Shown here one piece after another: positions 44,417 to 56,114 of a stretch of 64,000 bases of DNA. Positions within the stretch are counted from its first letter, which is position 1. Every line of letters starts with the position of its first letter. The position numbers and the translations under genes are program-made. The stretch covers positions 40,634,339-40,698,338 of the forward strand of contig CM019829.1 in assembly GCA_009763385.1 (NCBI GenBank), written 5' to 3'. A model generated the notes under the pieces. It did no database searches and was not told the origin of the DNA. It saw nothing but the letters and a program-made list of their open reading frames with translations. The stretch is from Coix lacryma-jobi var. lacryma-jobi (lineage: Eukaryota > Streptophyta > Magnoliopsida > Poales > Poaceae).

Positions 44417-45831
44417 CACTACAGGAGGTTCCGGCTTTGCCGAGTGCTGCCAGCATTCGGCAAAGGGCCTCTCGCACTCGGCGAAGGCTTCGCGGAGTGC
44501 CGCACTCGGCGAAGGCTTCGCGGAGTGCCGCACTCGGCGAAGGCTTCGCCGAGTGCCACACTCGGCGAAGAAAATATCGGCAAAGGGTTCTTTGCCGAGT
44601 GCTGACATATATGGCACTCGGTAAAGAAAAAACGAAAAAAATCAAAAAAAAAATAGAGAAAAACTTTAATTAAATTGGGGGAGGGGCCGACTGGGCAGCG
44701 CCCACATGTCTCCCTCAAAATCGCAAGTCCTGGTAGTTTTTCATGCAATTTGCTCTCACGCAATCAGCAGGATTCGAACTCAGGACCTCTCATTCGCGCG
44801 GAGCCTCCTCTACCACTGCACTACACATATACGTTCCATGACCGTTTTGGTTACCCATATATTATACTAAACCGAGTGTAACTTACTTATTTGGGGCCCT
44901 AAACAAATTCAAATAAAAAAGTTGTCAACTACAAAGTTTTCTAACTTTTTGAGATCTACAACTTTTATTTTGGTAGTTTTTCCATCTGAGGTCGTTTATA
45001 AAAATTTGAATTTCAAATTTGAAAATTTGAAACGTAGTTTTCGTTGACAAGATGATTTCAAATTAAAAGGTTGTCAACACCAAAGTTTTATAACTTTTTG
45101 AGATCTACAACTTTCATTTTGGTCATCTCTCCATCCGAGATATTTTAAAAAATTCGAATTTTAAATTTTTCAAATTCGAACACAGTTTTGCATAACTAGA
45201 TGACTTCAAATTAAAAAGTTATCAACTACGAACTTTCATAACTTGTCAAGATCTACAAAGTTTATTTTGGTTGTTTGACCATTTGTGCATCCGACATTGT
45301 GGTTCTAATATTATTCACAAACATTATATATCACTCTTGTAGTTTTATAAACTACCAGAGAGATATATAAGATTTGTGAACGAATTTATTTTAAGTTTGT
45401 CAAATGAAAAAATCACCAAAACAAAAATTATTCATCTTGATAAGTTAACCAACTTTGTAGTTAAATTTTTTTTCATTTGGATTAATTTACTGCTTCAAAA
45501 TGTAATTTAAAAACTGGCTTTGTCGAGTGTCAAAAAACACTAGGCAAAGAGCTCTTTGCCGAGTGCCACGTGGCTAGCACTCGGCAAAGACACCTCTTTG
45601 CCGAGTGCCAGCCACGTGGCACTCGGCAAAGACCCGACCACGTGGCACAGTTCGGGGCCACATTCTTTGCCGAGTGCCACGTGGCTGGCACTGGGCAAAG
45701 AGGTGCCTTTGCCGAGTGTCTTTCTTTGCCGAGTGTCAGCAAAGCATGCCACGTGGCCGGCACTCGGCAAAGAGGCTCTTTGCCGAGTGCCCGAAATTTG
45801 GCACTCGGCAAAGCGTGAGTTTCCTGTAGTG
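44417..45831. mobile_element. CACTA-2: 1.4-kb non-autonomous CACTA transposon
   Basis: CACTACAGGAGG at 44417 and TTTCCTGTAGTG ending at 45831, flanked by GTT (44414-44416 and 45832-45834). Dense CTTTGCCGAGTGC words lie at both ends (44435-44630 and 45519-45815); the middle is AT-rich with repeated AACTTTTTGAGATCTACAAC blocks. No coding region. It lies 385 bp beyond the stop codon of the YUCCA gene. Confidence 0.95.
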
Positions 45832-45834
45832 GTT

Positions 45835-46215
45835 TAGCCCATTCAGCCCAATGATGAATCCCAAGAATTGATATGGAATGTTGTAATAAACCGGAAAAGT
45901 TAAAATACCGGTACTATATATATGACGAAGGGAACTTCCGAACACTTCACCTACACAAATTAAACATATATTGCACTACTACGCTTTACATTAATTAAGC
46001 AGTTCATGGCACACATATATGCATATACACACACTACAGTCACAACTTCTCACTCACAAAAGCAAAAGAACAAAAAAGAGTTGAAAATTTATGACATCAA
46101 AACACGCATATATATAGCCAAGCTAGTAGCTAGATGGTAGACCAGCACCTATGGATCGGAAGCTCATCCACGCAGACGGCAGACCGCCCGGGAGGACTGA
46201 GGCTCACGTACGAGC
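45835..46215. other. 3' flank of the YUCCA gene
   Basis: About 380 bp without a second gene; it must hold the 3' UTR and polyadenylation region of the minus-strand gene, but no convincing signal could be picked. Confidence 0.6.
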
Positions 46216-46434
46216 TCAAGCACCGTGGTCACTGCTTCTGTTGGTAGCAGTGGGGCTCGCAAAGGTCTCCGTCCATTGGTCCGCGATGTCCCCGGCGATC
46301 CTAAGAGCATCATAGGAGGTGCCCATGAGGCCCTTCTTGGTGAAGCCGGCGGCATAGAGGCCGTTCTTGCCCCTCCAGCTTTGTGGAAATGGCTTTCTTG
46401 GGAACCCATCAAAATGACTGAAGAGCTCTTCATC
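46216..46434 (-). CDS. YUC: YUC exon 4
   Basis: 72 codons plus TGA at 46216-46218. Acceptor TATACAG|GATG. Encodes FPRKPFPQSWRGKNGLYAAG and GLMGTSYDALRIAGDI, the conserved C-terminal block. Confidence 0.93.
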   Translation of the reverse strand, partial: DEELFSHFDGFPRKPFPQSWRGKNGLYAAGFTKKGLMGTSYDALRIAGDIADQWTETFASPTATNRSSDHGA

Positions 46435-49400
46435 CTGTATATGCAAGTGCAAATTGGAATGTAATTGATTAGGAAGCTGCCTTTGACTCTCTATACGGGT
46501 TGATGAATTATACATATGTGCATCTCTTCTACTCCTGATGAACATCGGAGACGAGGCTGTAACTAGAAAGATCATATATTTAACTTTGGCAGGCCCAGTT
46601 AGTATAATAAGGTATCACTATCACTTAAATCGGTTTGTTCCGAAAAAGTTAAATCAGCAAATATGTTGTTTGCAAATGCATATATGTTGATACTTTCTGC
46701 TAACTAAGACTATTTCCTCCCTCCTAAAATACTAGTTGACAACTTGTTGAGATTCACTAAAGTGTCAACTATTTTGGGACAGAGGGAATACATATTTGTT
46801 ACAAAAAGAAAAAACGTTTTATTGTAACAAAGAAACTCTACCACGCAAGCCACATTGCTGACGTCTATTCAATGCTCAAATCTCAACCATCTGTTCAACT
46901 GCGAATTGAATGATTAATTAGGTATCTCAGATCAAAAAGCATGCCAAACACAGTTGCAAGACGCCTGCATCAAAAATCTGGTTAGACAGATGGGATCCAT
47001 CAAACAATCCAAGCCATCTAGAGGTGGGCCACCCTACAAAAGGTAGAGTGGGCGCAGCACATGATGATGAGCAGCAGATCGATGGACCTCACCGTACCGT
47101 ACCTCTCACACCACAAAATCATTATGGGCCAGCCTTCATGCATGCATGTGCATCATCAGTCATCACCCAACTCTCCCTCCCTCTGTATCTGTATGCATGG
47201 GGTTTCAATGATCTGGCAACCCTCCTCTTTCCCAATCCCAATCCCAACGTACCCCAACTCACAGGTCTGGCTAGCTGTTGCTTCCCCCATCCACATCCAC
47301 TTGATGATGGCAATGAGGTGGTGCATGCAAGAAGCTACTTATAATTAGTTCATAATTGCATGCTTAATTAGATGCTTGACATGCGTTCTCTGTTTCTTGT
47401 TGTTGGTGGAAGCTATATACGTATATAGGCCGGGGTTGTTTGGTTCAAGCCTAAATTTCGGCATAAACATCAGACCATGCTAGGTCGTCAGTTTTTTCTA
47501 TTTGATTTTGACCAACTTTAAGTCTACGATATAATATAAAAGTGGACTGGATGCAATGGCCACATAATTAATTAAGGTGAGTGACCTTTTAGTTAGTATT
47601 ACTGTAGTAAGACTATTTTACGCTGGAAACAACCAACTATATACTGTATATAGATGGTGTGCACGTAGATTATTACAACAAATTCATGTGAGTAAATTAA
47701 AGTATTGCATATAGAAAATAGATGTCATCTTGGATAAGGTGTAAGTCAAACATTACGAATAACTTTTAAATTATTGAATTTGTAGATGTAAAAATCATAT
47801 GAATAAATTTATCTTGAAAAGTACTTTTATAAAAATATACATATACCATTTTACAATAAATATTTTTTAAAAAACTAGTGATTTAAGTTATGCTTTTGAG
47901 ACTGTATCGCTGTTATAAACGACATCTATTTCTTATATGCAGGAAGTATATGTATGTATCATGTGTGTGGTACCTAGATGATACAATCTCCTTTAAATCT
48001 ACTACTTCAATCTTTTTTTAAGAAAAAAATTGTCGGTTTTATTTCTGTTCTACAGTATTTTCCACGCTACGATCACTGTTGTCTGGCCCAGATGCCCATG
48101 TTGAATCCGGCTTTACTATTATTTGCATTGACCAGGATCATATACACCAACAAGAAGATACGAACAGAAGCACAAATACACACACAAAAAAAACATTGTA
48201 TGTATATATTATATACAAAAGCTACGATAATGCATCGCAAGCTAAGATCAAGCCGCCGCTGCGCTCTCCATCCTTTATTCGGTCTATATCTATCTAGGGT
48301 GTGTTTAGTTGGAAGAATTTTGGGTGTAAAGTTTCTGTAACACTTTCGTTGTTATTTGACAAACTTTGTCTAAATATGGATCAACAAGACTCAAAAGATT
48401 CGTCTCGACATTTACAAACAAACTGTGCAATTAGTTATTTTTTTACCTATATTTAATACTTCATGCATGCGTCTAAAGATTCGATGTGATGGAGAATCTT
48501 GTAAATATTTGGGATCTAAACATGCCCTAGTTTGCATGCTCCAACTTTGACGTCCCGACGTGACATCAACAGTTGTACATATGAATGTCCGCGTATTTGT
48601 CTACATACATATATACACACGCGCGAGCACGCAGGAGGATGCAATTATATATATGTATATCAAGGAAATCACAAGTGCAACTAGTAGCTATCAAACCGAT
48701 GCATGTACTTCTATATATTATAAAAACAAACACATATATGGCCTATAACATTGTGTCCATTCCTTTCAGTCTCTTCCTAAACTGATTATTTTCTCCACAG
48801 ATTATTATGTCGCACAAAATAATACCCACATCAATCAACATTGCCCTAGATCGTCAATTTTCTTGGTGACCAAATTTCGTGTCCCCATCAGAGGGATATC
48901 ACACCCTCCTTTAAGCATCATTGTGGTGGCCCATGCTTTGCTATCAAGAACCTCTCTTAATTAATTTCACAATGACTACATATACACGTGGGCATCAATC
49001 GAGTTGACTTGGTATATACACTACCGGAAACGCCCTCTTTGCGAGAGCCAAATCATAGGTACTCGGCAAAAAATGTCTTTGTCGAGTGTCAAATTTGCCA
49101 CATTTCTTTGCCAAGGGCTAAAAGGTAGGCACTCGACAAAGACCTCTTTGTCGAAGACCTTCCTTTTAGTCCTCGGCAAAGAAATTTTTCAAAATACATT
49201 TTAAAGCACTAAATTAACTCAAATGAAAAAGTTTTCTACTATAAAGTTGTATAACTTTTTAAGATCTATATAGTTTATATTGGTCATTTTTTCAATTGAC
49301 AAATCGATAATTATGTTGTTCACAAAATCTATATCTCTCTAACAAGTAGTTTTATGAAACTACTAGAGAGATATATAAGATTTGTGAACAATGTTAGAAC

Positions 49401-52400
49401 CATCACGTCGGATGAACAAATGACCAAACATCCAAAATAAAGTTTATAGATCTTGAGAAGTTAGGAAATATTGTAGTTGAAAACTTTTTCATTTGAGTTC
49501 ATCTTGCCATGCTAAAACTACGTTTGAATTGCAAAAATTCAAAATATGAATTTTTAAATGACCTCAGATGGAAAAACACCCAAAATAAAGTTTGTAGATC
49601 TCAAAAAGTTATGAAACTTTATAGTTGACAACTTTTTCATTTGAGTTCAGCTTGCCATGCTAAACGTACGTTTGAATTTCTCAAATTTGAAATTCAAATT
49701 TTGTAAACGACTTCGAATGAAAAAACTTCCCTAAACGAAAAGTGTAGATCTCGTAAAGTTATGAAACTTTGTAGTTGATGATTTTTTAATTTTAATTCGT
49801 TTAGGACCTCAAAAAATAATTTACACTCGGTTTGACATAATATGTGGAAACTAAAACTGCTTATAGACAAATATGATGGTGTAGTGTAGTGGTTAACATA
49901 GAAACTGCGCAAGAGAGAGGTCTCGAGTTCTTTGAATCTCTATCGTCGCAAGGTGTACAAAATTCTAGAAAAAAAGACAATGGCTAGGGCATGATGGGTG
50001 CTGGCTAGTGGATTCCTCTTGTAATTAAAAAACTATTATTTTTGGGGTTTTTTTCATTTTATCTTTGCCGAGGACCGTGGCAGCCAGCAAAGGTTTTACC
50101 GAGTGCCCGATAAAGGGCCATCAACAAAGACTCTCTTCGCCGACTTAAAATTCCCCGAGCGCTCTTTGCCGAGGGCCGCCCTCGGCAAAGCCTTTGCCGA
50201 GTGCTCCAGTAGTGATAGTTGTATTTAATAATTATGGTGCCTCTGTTTAACAGGTATTCCGTTGTACTTTAAAGAAAGCATAGAACATGCACAGAACAAA
50301 CTACAAAAAGAGGTGTATTTTGTTTTAGGCGATCGATATGATATTAGAGCTAGATACAAATATATGGGGTGCATGCAGAAGAATTCTGATTCACTATAAT
50401 ATTTGCCAAAATATGTCAAAATAAATAATGTGTTTTCCAAGCTAGATTGCTTAATCATTTTCATTGAATGTACGTGTAAGTACGTATGTATGTACCTTGA
50501 GCCATGAAGGCACGTTGCTTTTGTACCCGGTTGCGAAGATGACGGCATCAAAGTCCTCCCGGTGACCATCTACGAATTCCACCCCATTCTCTGTAAACCG
50601 CTGGATTCCCGGGACCACCTGCAGAATCTCTCTCTCTCTCTAGATGCATTAGTTGAGTTGGGACACAGTATTTTTCTTATCTTGTACATACACGTACTGA
50701 CAACTGATATCAGTCACAAATTAATAAGGGGGGACTTAATTTGTGTTGCTTTGTTGGAGATCTGTGCAGTTATTTCTTCGCAGTCGTATGCAGCACCATT
50801 ACTACATAATAGTATTGAGCAAGCGAGGTCCCATTCAGCTAGAGTGTGGATTCAGCTAGAGTGGTACGTAGTGCATCTATATCTATCACTCCGACACAGT
50901 AACTCCATGTCTCTCATGAAATGAAATTCCTATGTATACGTATACGTACGTACGTGTAGTATACAAGTTTCTGGAAGTATTAGCTATGTGTATACGTATA
51001 CGCACCTTTATTTCTCTAGTTTTGATCTTTCTGAGAGCTCCGATGTCGAGTACGGGTGTTTTGCCGGATGAGCTCTTGATTTGAAGCGGCCCGATCTTAG
51101 GTCGTGGGAGACCATATTTTTCAGTGTCTCCAAGGATCAGTCTTGTGAAGAACAGAAGCAAAGAATCCACCTGTTTTATGGGCAGCCACCTGAGAAGGAA
51201 CACGGAGAGGCCAAACGTCGAAATGCCTAGTATCTCCCTGGGCAACACATGAAGCTGAAAAGGAAAAGTAGTATACACATAAGTAAGTATATCTATATAT
51301 GGAGCCGCTCGATTAGACAACAATACAGAATCATTCAACCGTTTTCCAAATTTTTTCTATTTGATTGAAGCCAAAAAAATATGCGTTGTAGTAGTTGGAT
51401 TCATTTCTATATATTAAGCGTTGTTTGGATGCACTTTCTACATATTGGTTTTGATTCATATCATCCAAGCATCCAAACAAGCCCTAAATAATTGTTGTAA
51501 ACTTATTAATCATTCCAAAGAAAACAATATATGCCAAACTTTTATAATATATATATATATATTTAGTTTTTTTAAAAAGAAAAGTCGTCTTCTCTGTGTT
51601 TTGTAACTAATTACTCGATCTGGTCTGTTCTATTAGTAATTTCACCATGTCGCTGGACAGGTACATATATAGGTCAATTCACACTTCGATTTCTGAAACA
51701 TAATTCGATAATTAACCTCAATTAAGCTATAAGTGTAGCAAATTAGATTATTTGGGTACAGAGATTGCTCCCACTGTTCATATACTAGCTGCTAACAACA
51801 TCACTACCAGTAAAAAAATAAATTAGTTGCATTATTTCTTCTAAACTATTCCCATCTAAACTCATAACCCATGTCCATTATTACAGATCATGGATGCAAC
51901 CTATAGAATGATAGTTAGCTAACTCTCTGATGCCGAACATTTACCGAAATTTTCTTAATCTCTTTAGAAAAAGAAACATATGATGCCACTTGTTCGCACT
52001 TCTGGAGGATTCTGAAGATATGGTCTATTTTCTCCCTATCACATTTCTTGTTATTTTCCTGTCGCGTTCATTTCCTTTCTCTCAGGCAGGCATACAAGAT
52101 AAGGAAAGTAAACTCATTATGGGTCACTGTATGTAGCACCACATCGGTACACATTTCTATGAAACCAGCATGTTATTACAAGTAGCACAACATATATGCT
52201 CACAAGATCGATATTTCAGGATAAGAAACTTTCATCAACTATAGTTTCTATTATGCAACAAGTTACAAAGTAGGGGCAATGTATGTTAATTATAATTAAA
52301 TACACTTCCGATCAAGTTGAAGATAGCAAATTGGGAGCGAGGAAGCTAAGAACTTTCAGGATTCTTAATGCCTCTACACTAATAGTCTATTAAAAAAATA

Positions 52401-53692
52401 GTAGTGCTACTGTGTTAGTTCATTTTGAACCTCACGAATATATATATACATATCTATATATTAAGATTACATTCCTTTTCTGTTGAAAGTGACAACAATC
52501 TGTATGTACACAAGAGGGGGCAAAAAGGATGGAAACCTACGTGGCACTAAACAGAATTGACCACTCAAGAAAACCAGTTCACAGAATTATAAGCCGAATT
52601 GTATATATATAGCTTTGGGCAAGGAAACTGTGTCTATATTTTCTCTTGGCCGGCCAAATGGAAACTGTCTAATATAATCTTGAGCAAAGATTTCTTGATG
52701 TATTATCGATCTGTTTCAAATCTATACACGTTGAATCCGCAAAAACAAATTTATGAATGATATTTATATCTTATTTAATTGGATAGCATTTCTTCCCAAA
52801 AAATTGACACAATATATGCTGACGATGCAGTGTATTAATAATTTCACGCTGAACGAAGTGCCTGTCCAGTAAATGATTGACGTAATTTTGTTATGTAATT
52901 GCAGTGGTATTAGCGGTGCGCACATGGAGTATAGGCACTTACCTTGTCCCTGACAACCATGGAGGCTTTGGCGCCATTGTTGCAGAGGTCGAGGCTGACC
53001 TCCATGCCGGAGTTGCCGCAGCCGACGACGAGCACATTCTTGCCCCTGAATTCGTCCCCCTTCTTGTAGCTGCTCGTGTGCATGGCAACGCCGCGGTACC
53101 CGTCCATCCCCTCCACGCCCTCCGGCCACGCCGGCTCCGCATTCTCGCCGGTGGCCACGACGAGCCACCGCGACAAGAACTCGGTGGCCGACGTGGCGCC
53201 GCCATCACCGGCGTCCTCATCGACGGTGACCCTCCAGAACCCGATGGCGGCGTCGTAGGCGGCCCTGCGGACGCGCGCGCCGAGGCGGGGCTCAATGCCG
53301 AAGGCGCGGGCGTAGTCGTCGAGGTAGGCGATGAACTGGTCCCGGGTAGGGTACGGCGGCGTGCCTGGCGGGAACGGCGCGAGCGGGAGCTCGCAGAAGC
53401 ACCGGGGCAGGTGCAGCCGGAGGCGCTCGTACGTGCGGTGGCGCCAGGACGCGGCCACGCACGAGTCCTTCTCCAGCACCAGCGACGGCACGCCGCGCGC
53501 CTTGAGGCACGCCGCCGTGGCGAGCCCCGACGGGCCGGCGCCCACGATGACGGGGCCGGGCACCCACACCTGCCTGCTCGGCCCAGCGCCGGCGCCGCCT
53601 ACGCCTACGCCGGTGCCGTCGCACCCGCCGCGGTGTAGGATGGTGGGGTGGTGGTCGTGTTCTGCTTGTCCTTGTTCTCGCGATGTTGGCAT
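46216..53692 (-). CDS. YUC: YUCCA-type flavin-containing monooxygenase (indole-3-pyruvate monooxygenase)
   Basis: Catalyses the NADPH- and FAD-dependent oxidative decarboxylation of indole-3-pyruvate to indole-3-acetic acid, the last step of the main auxin pathway. Coding exons on the minus strand: 52943-53692, 51006-51254, 50496-50618, 46216-46434, giving 446 residues, slightly long for the family. All introns are GT-AG. FAD site GAGPSGLA at residues 51-58, ATG-type motif VVATGENAEP at 178-187, NADPH site GCGNSGME at 224-231, and the C-terminal FATGYKSNVPSWL at 361-373: all family landmarks are intact. The start is the first ATG in the open frame after the TATA box. The first 43 residues are Gly-rich and not conserved. 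Introns are 1688, 387 and 4061 bp; the last holds a CACTA transposon. Which YUC paralogue it is cannot be told from the sequence alone. Confidence 0.94.
46711..46790. mobile_element. Stowaway-like MITE in YUC intron 3
   Basis: About 80 bp, ends CTCCCTCCTAAAAT and ATTTTGGGACAGAGGGA, facing each other as an imperfect terminal inverted repeat, with TA at the edges. The CTCCCTCCGT-type terminus is the Stowaway hallmark. Confidence 0.75.
47437..47634. mobile_element. Possible MITE in YUC intron 3
   Basis: GTTGTTTGGTTCAAG near the left edge and GGAAACAACCAAC at the right edge are partly complementary. No target duplication identified. Confidence 0.35.
48294..48530. mobile_element. MITE with CTAGGGTGTGTTTAG ends in YUC intron 3
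   Basis: 237 bp. Left end CTAGGGTGTGTTTAGTT, right end ATCTAAACATGCCCTAG: terminal inverted repeats with about three mismatches. The common grass type beginning GGGTGTGTTTAG is usually assigned to hAT or PIF-like MITEs; target duplication unresolved. Confidence 0.65.
49019..50214. mobile_element. CACTA-3: 1.2-kb non-autonomous CACTA in YUC intron 3
   Basis: CACTACCGGAAA at 49019 and CTCCAGTAGTG ending at 50214, flanked by ATA (49016-49018 and 50215-50217). Subterminal CTTTGCCGAG words at both ends are more decayed than in CACTA-1 and -2, so it is older. The middle shares the AACTTTTTCATTTGAGTTCA and GATCTCAAAAAGTTATGAAA blocks with CACTA-2. It ends 281 bp from the donor of exon 3. Confidence 0.93.
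50496..50618 (-). CDS. YUC: YUC exon 3
   Basis: 41 codons, phase 0. Acceptor TTCTGCAG|GTGG, donor CAAG|GTACAT. Encodes VVPGIQRFTENG and FATGYKSNVPSWLK. Confidence 0.93.
51006..51254 (-). CDS. YUC: YUC exon 2
   Basis: 83 codons, phase 0. Acceptor TTTTCAG|CTTCATG, donor AAAG|GTGCG. Begins LHVLPREILGISTFG and contains LPRPKIGPLQ, both typical of YUCCA proteins. Confidence 0.93.
51419..51484. mobile_element. Short hairpin / MITE remnant in YUC intron 1
   Basis: 66 bp: CGTTGTTTGGATGC at the left and GCATCCAAACAAGCC at the right are inverted copies. Could be a deleted MITE. Confidence 0.45.
52943..53692 (-). CDS. YUC: YUC exon 1
   Basis: Residues 1-250, ending MVVRDK at the donor AAG|GTAAGT. Very GC-rich, as usual for first exons of grass genes. 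Carries the FAD and NADPH binding motifs. Confidence 0.94.
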
Positions 53693-53875
53693 GGCAACAA
53701 AAGGGACGACAGGTGTATGTGTATGCGGAAGACGTTGCGCTTTCTAGAGCTGTAGTTACTGTGGAGTGTTGAGATCTCCCTGTCTCTCTAGGTGTGCTAT
53801 TCTGAGAGTGAGAGTGAGCTAGCTAGCTCGTGCTCAACAAGCATATAGCTACGCGCCCACACCCTAGCTTAGTGC

Positions 53876-53883
53876 TTTATATA
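53876..53883 (-). promoter_or_regulatory. TATA box of the YUC gene
   Basis: Minus-strand TATATAAA, 184 bp upstream of the ATG at 53692, which leaves room for a 5' UTR of about 150 bases. No other good box lies between it and the start codon. Confidence 0.7.
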
Positions 53884-54070
53884 CAAATCGATCTACCTAT
53901 CAATTCAATGTGTATGTATGTGTAAAAAGTGTCTCCGATCCGGTCCAAAATGTACGCCTTCCTTGAAAGGTGTTTACGTTTATACGAGTGTACTTGTTTT
54001 TGTTGTTCTACGATACGATTGGCATTATATTTATGTTAGATTGACAACGATAGTAGTAGATTCTAGTGGG

Positions 54071-54072
<2 letters not shown>

Positions 54073-54134
<62 letters not shown>
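54073..54134. repeat. Long TA microsatellite upstream of YUC
   Basis: About 30 uninterrupted TA units, some 190-250 bp upstream of the TATA box. Confidence 0.95.
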
Positions 54135-54136
<2 letters not shown>

Positions 54137-54234
54137 AGACCGGAGACAACATTTATATCCAAATCTAACAAGATAATCTAGTGTTTCTACAAATAACTAA
54201 AATTATAAGCAAACTAAGCATTACATTTTCTTTG

Positions 54235-54640
54235 TGCCTATAACCTCGCTAGACCACCTTTAGGGTCGTTAGGAAAAGGGATTACTTGTTGAATTTACAT
54301 AACCTATAAGTAATTGGATTGATTTCTGGCCAATTTTTTCTAACCGGACGGGCCCTTATAGTGTATCATCCTAGCTTGGTAATAACCATTTTCTAAACTT
54401 CTTACTCTTCGTCCAAGAGTTAAAATAGTCTTCCACTAAATCTCATGTTTTCCTATTATCCTTTAGAGCTTGTGCTCTCTTATCGGTCACCTCGTCAATA
54501 TTATCCATCATCATATCATGATACATAACAACGATAAATTATTTTCCTTTGCCAATATATGTATGCATCCAAATTCACTTTAACTGGTAATGCAACTTCT
54601 TGACCATTAACCAGCTCAAAAGAAGTAACTTGAGTAGCAC
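54235..54640 (-). pseudogene. Element K: gypsy integrase C-terminal fragment
   Basis: Minus-strand remnant of a Tat-type integrase: SATQVTSFELVNGQEVALPV (near 54640-54580), a decayed linker, then GRRVRKFRKWL- and GPVRLEKIGQ-like pieces spread over frames. The family's intact form reads TPFELVYGQEAVLPVE at this place. Many stops. The rightward part is missing, cut by the CACTA fragment at 54644. Confidence 0.75.
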
Positions 54641-54643
54641 TAT

Positions 54644-54926
54644 CACTACTACAAAAACGAATTTCCGCAGCTTTGCCTAAAAAGCCTCCGTGGCGGGCAC
54701 TCTTTTTGCCCGCCACGGTTATTCGGTGGCCGGCCACGATGCGCCGGCCACCAAAGGGCCCGCTGCGGTTAATAATTAACCGAAGCAGGCAACATAAGCC
54801 GCCCGCTGCGGGCATCCTTAGGCGCCCGCTGCAGTTAATCTTTTTACCGCAGCGGACTATTAAGGATACCCGCTGCGGTTAAAACAGATTAACCGCAGCC
54901 GGCGGCTTATGTTGCCCGCTTCGTCC
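54644..54926. mobile_element. CACTA-type end fragment with CCGCTGCGG repeats
   Basis: Begins CACTACTACAAAAACG and contains facing copies of CCGCTGCGGTTAA, GTGGCGGGCA and GGCAACATAAGCCGCC, so most of it folds on itself. A different family from CACTA-1 to -3. The opposite terminus TTGTAGTAGTG is not seen, so it is either truncated at about 54926 or part of a larger broken element. Confidence 0.65.
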
Positions 54927-56089
54927 TAGAGGCCAACAGAACAAAGATTGGGCTGAGACGGCGTCTCCAGGGTTTTCGGCGTGTCTCGGGCCCATCTTTT
55001 GCAGGTCGGTTCGTGCCGCCTTTGCAATTGTAGTTCCCTAGGTCTCAACCAGGTTCAACGTATCTAGATAGGCGTTTTGAGGTCGGTTTGGGCCTTCCAA
55101 ATGAGGAGGAGAGGTCCTCCACTCCCCCAAGGCACCTCCACTAGAGGCCCTATCCATCATCATAGGCATCATCTTCATAGAGATCATACACACCACAAGG
55201 AGTTCTCTTCACCATATTGCCAAGATGTAGTAGTAGAATAGCTCTAGTTGAGAGTGAGGAAGAGATGCTCAAGTTCCGGAGGAGTCCTCGGAGGATCGGT
55301 ATAATCTTGTATCGCTTCTTTGTAAGACTCGAGTATTCAATATATTTATCTTCTCTAATTACTTGAATCGCTTACATGGTTATCTAGTTCTTACCTTATG
55401 TTTTAGCTAAAGCATGGTTAGTTTAATGTCTTGTACCTTGGCATGGGATCTCCGCTCGACCGAGTGCTCTAGTTATTATATGTGGCTAGAGTAGTAATCG
55501 GTAGTATAGACGTGGTGTCTAGACTATCGGTGACCTGAGGTTGCGCCCAACCCCACGGATAGTTGTGGTAGCCCCGGGGTGATAGCTCCGACCAGGCCTT
55601 TTTATTCCACCACGTTCGTGTTGGTGTTTCGTAGAGCTTTTGGCAACCTTCTCCCAGTTATCCCTTCCCAGTCTCTTCGAGAACCAGAAAGGAACTGATT
55701 CTCCAAAGTGTCATGGTGTTATCATTATGCTTGACCTTTACTTTAGTTAATCACTTGGGTTAGATCTAGATTAGAACCACAGTAATGGAGAAGTATATAG
55801 GAACCTTGAACTCTTCCGATGACCTCCCAACTTTGCTTGTCTACTCTTTATCTTTTTTATGGAGTTTTCCTATGTATCAATTACCCATCAATCATATATG
55901 CTACCACTTACCCCCACTTTAATCTAGTTGGTACACTAAGTTAGTAGATACATGATCGTCAGTTATTAAACTCTTTACACATTACTTCCCTGAGGATATA
56001 AATACGATACCCCAGAATACTCCTGGGTGAAAGCTACAATGGTATTTGTGCGCTTGCGAATTTGTCTGTATGCATTACACATACCAACT
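54927..56089 (+). repeat. Element H: LTR 3' part of an Athila/Tat-like gypsy element
   Basis: About 1.16 kb ending TGTGCGCTTGCGAATTTG then ATACCAAC, followed after eight bases by a tRNA-Asp primer site, so this is the right part of a plus-strand 5' LTR. No LTR start is visible; the U3 seems to be lost at the junction with the CACTA fragment. Confidence 0.65.
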
Positions 56090-56096
56090 GGCTTTC

Positions 56097-56114
56097 TGGC
56101 GCCGTTGCCGGGGA
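56097..56114 (+). other. Primer binding site of element H (tRNA-Asp)
   Basis: TGGCGCCGTTGCCGGGGA, exact complement of the 3' end of plant tRNA-Asp, the site used by Athila and many Tat elements. Confidence 0.9.

Noticed and set aside
47024..47348. Overlapping open frames of about 100 codons in YUC intron 3
   Set aside because: Within an intron, two frames open at once, no recognisable domain.
52764..53168. Alternative minus-strand frame overlapping YUC exon 1
   Set aside because: A shadow of the GC-rich exon in another frame; the frame with the YUCCA motifs and correct splice phase is the real one.
56097..56114. tRNA-Asp gene
   Set aside because: Only the complement of the tRNA 3' end is present, next to an LTR end; no cloverleaf, so it is a primer binding site. 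The same applies to the Met-type sites at 4463, 20149 and 29820.
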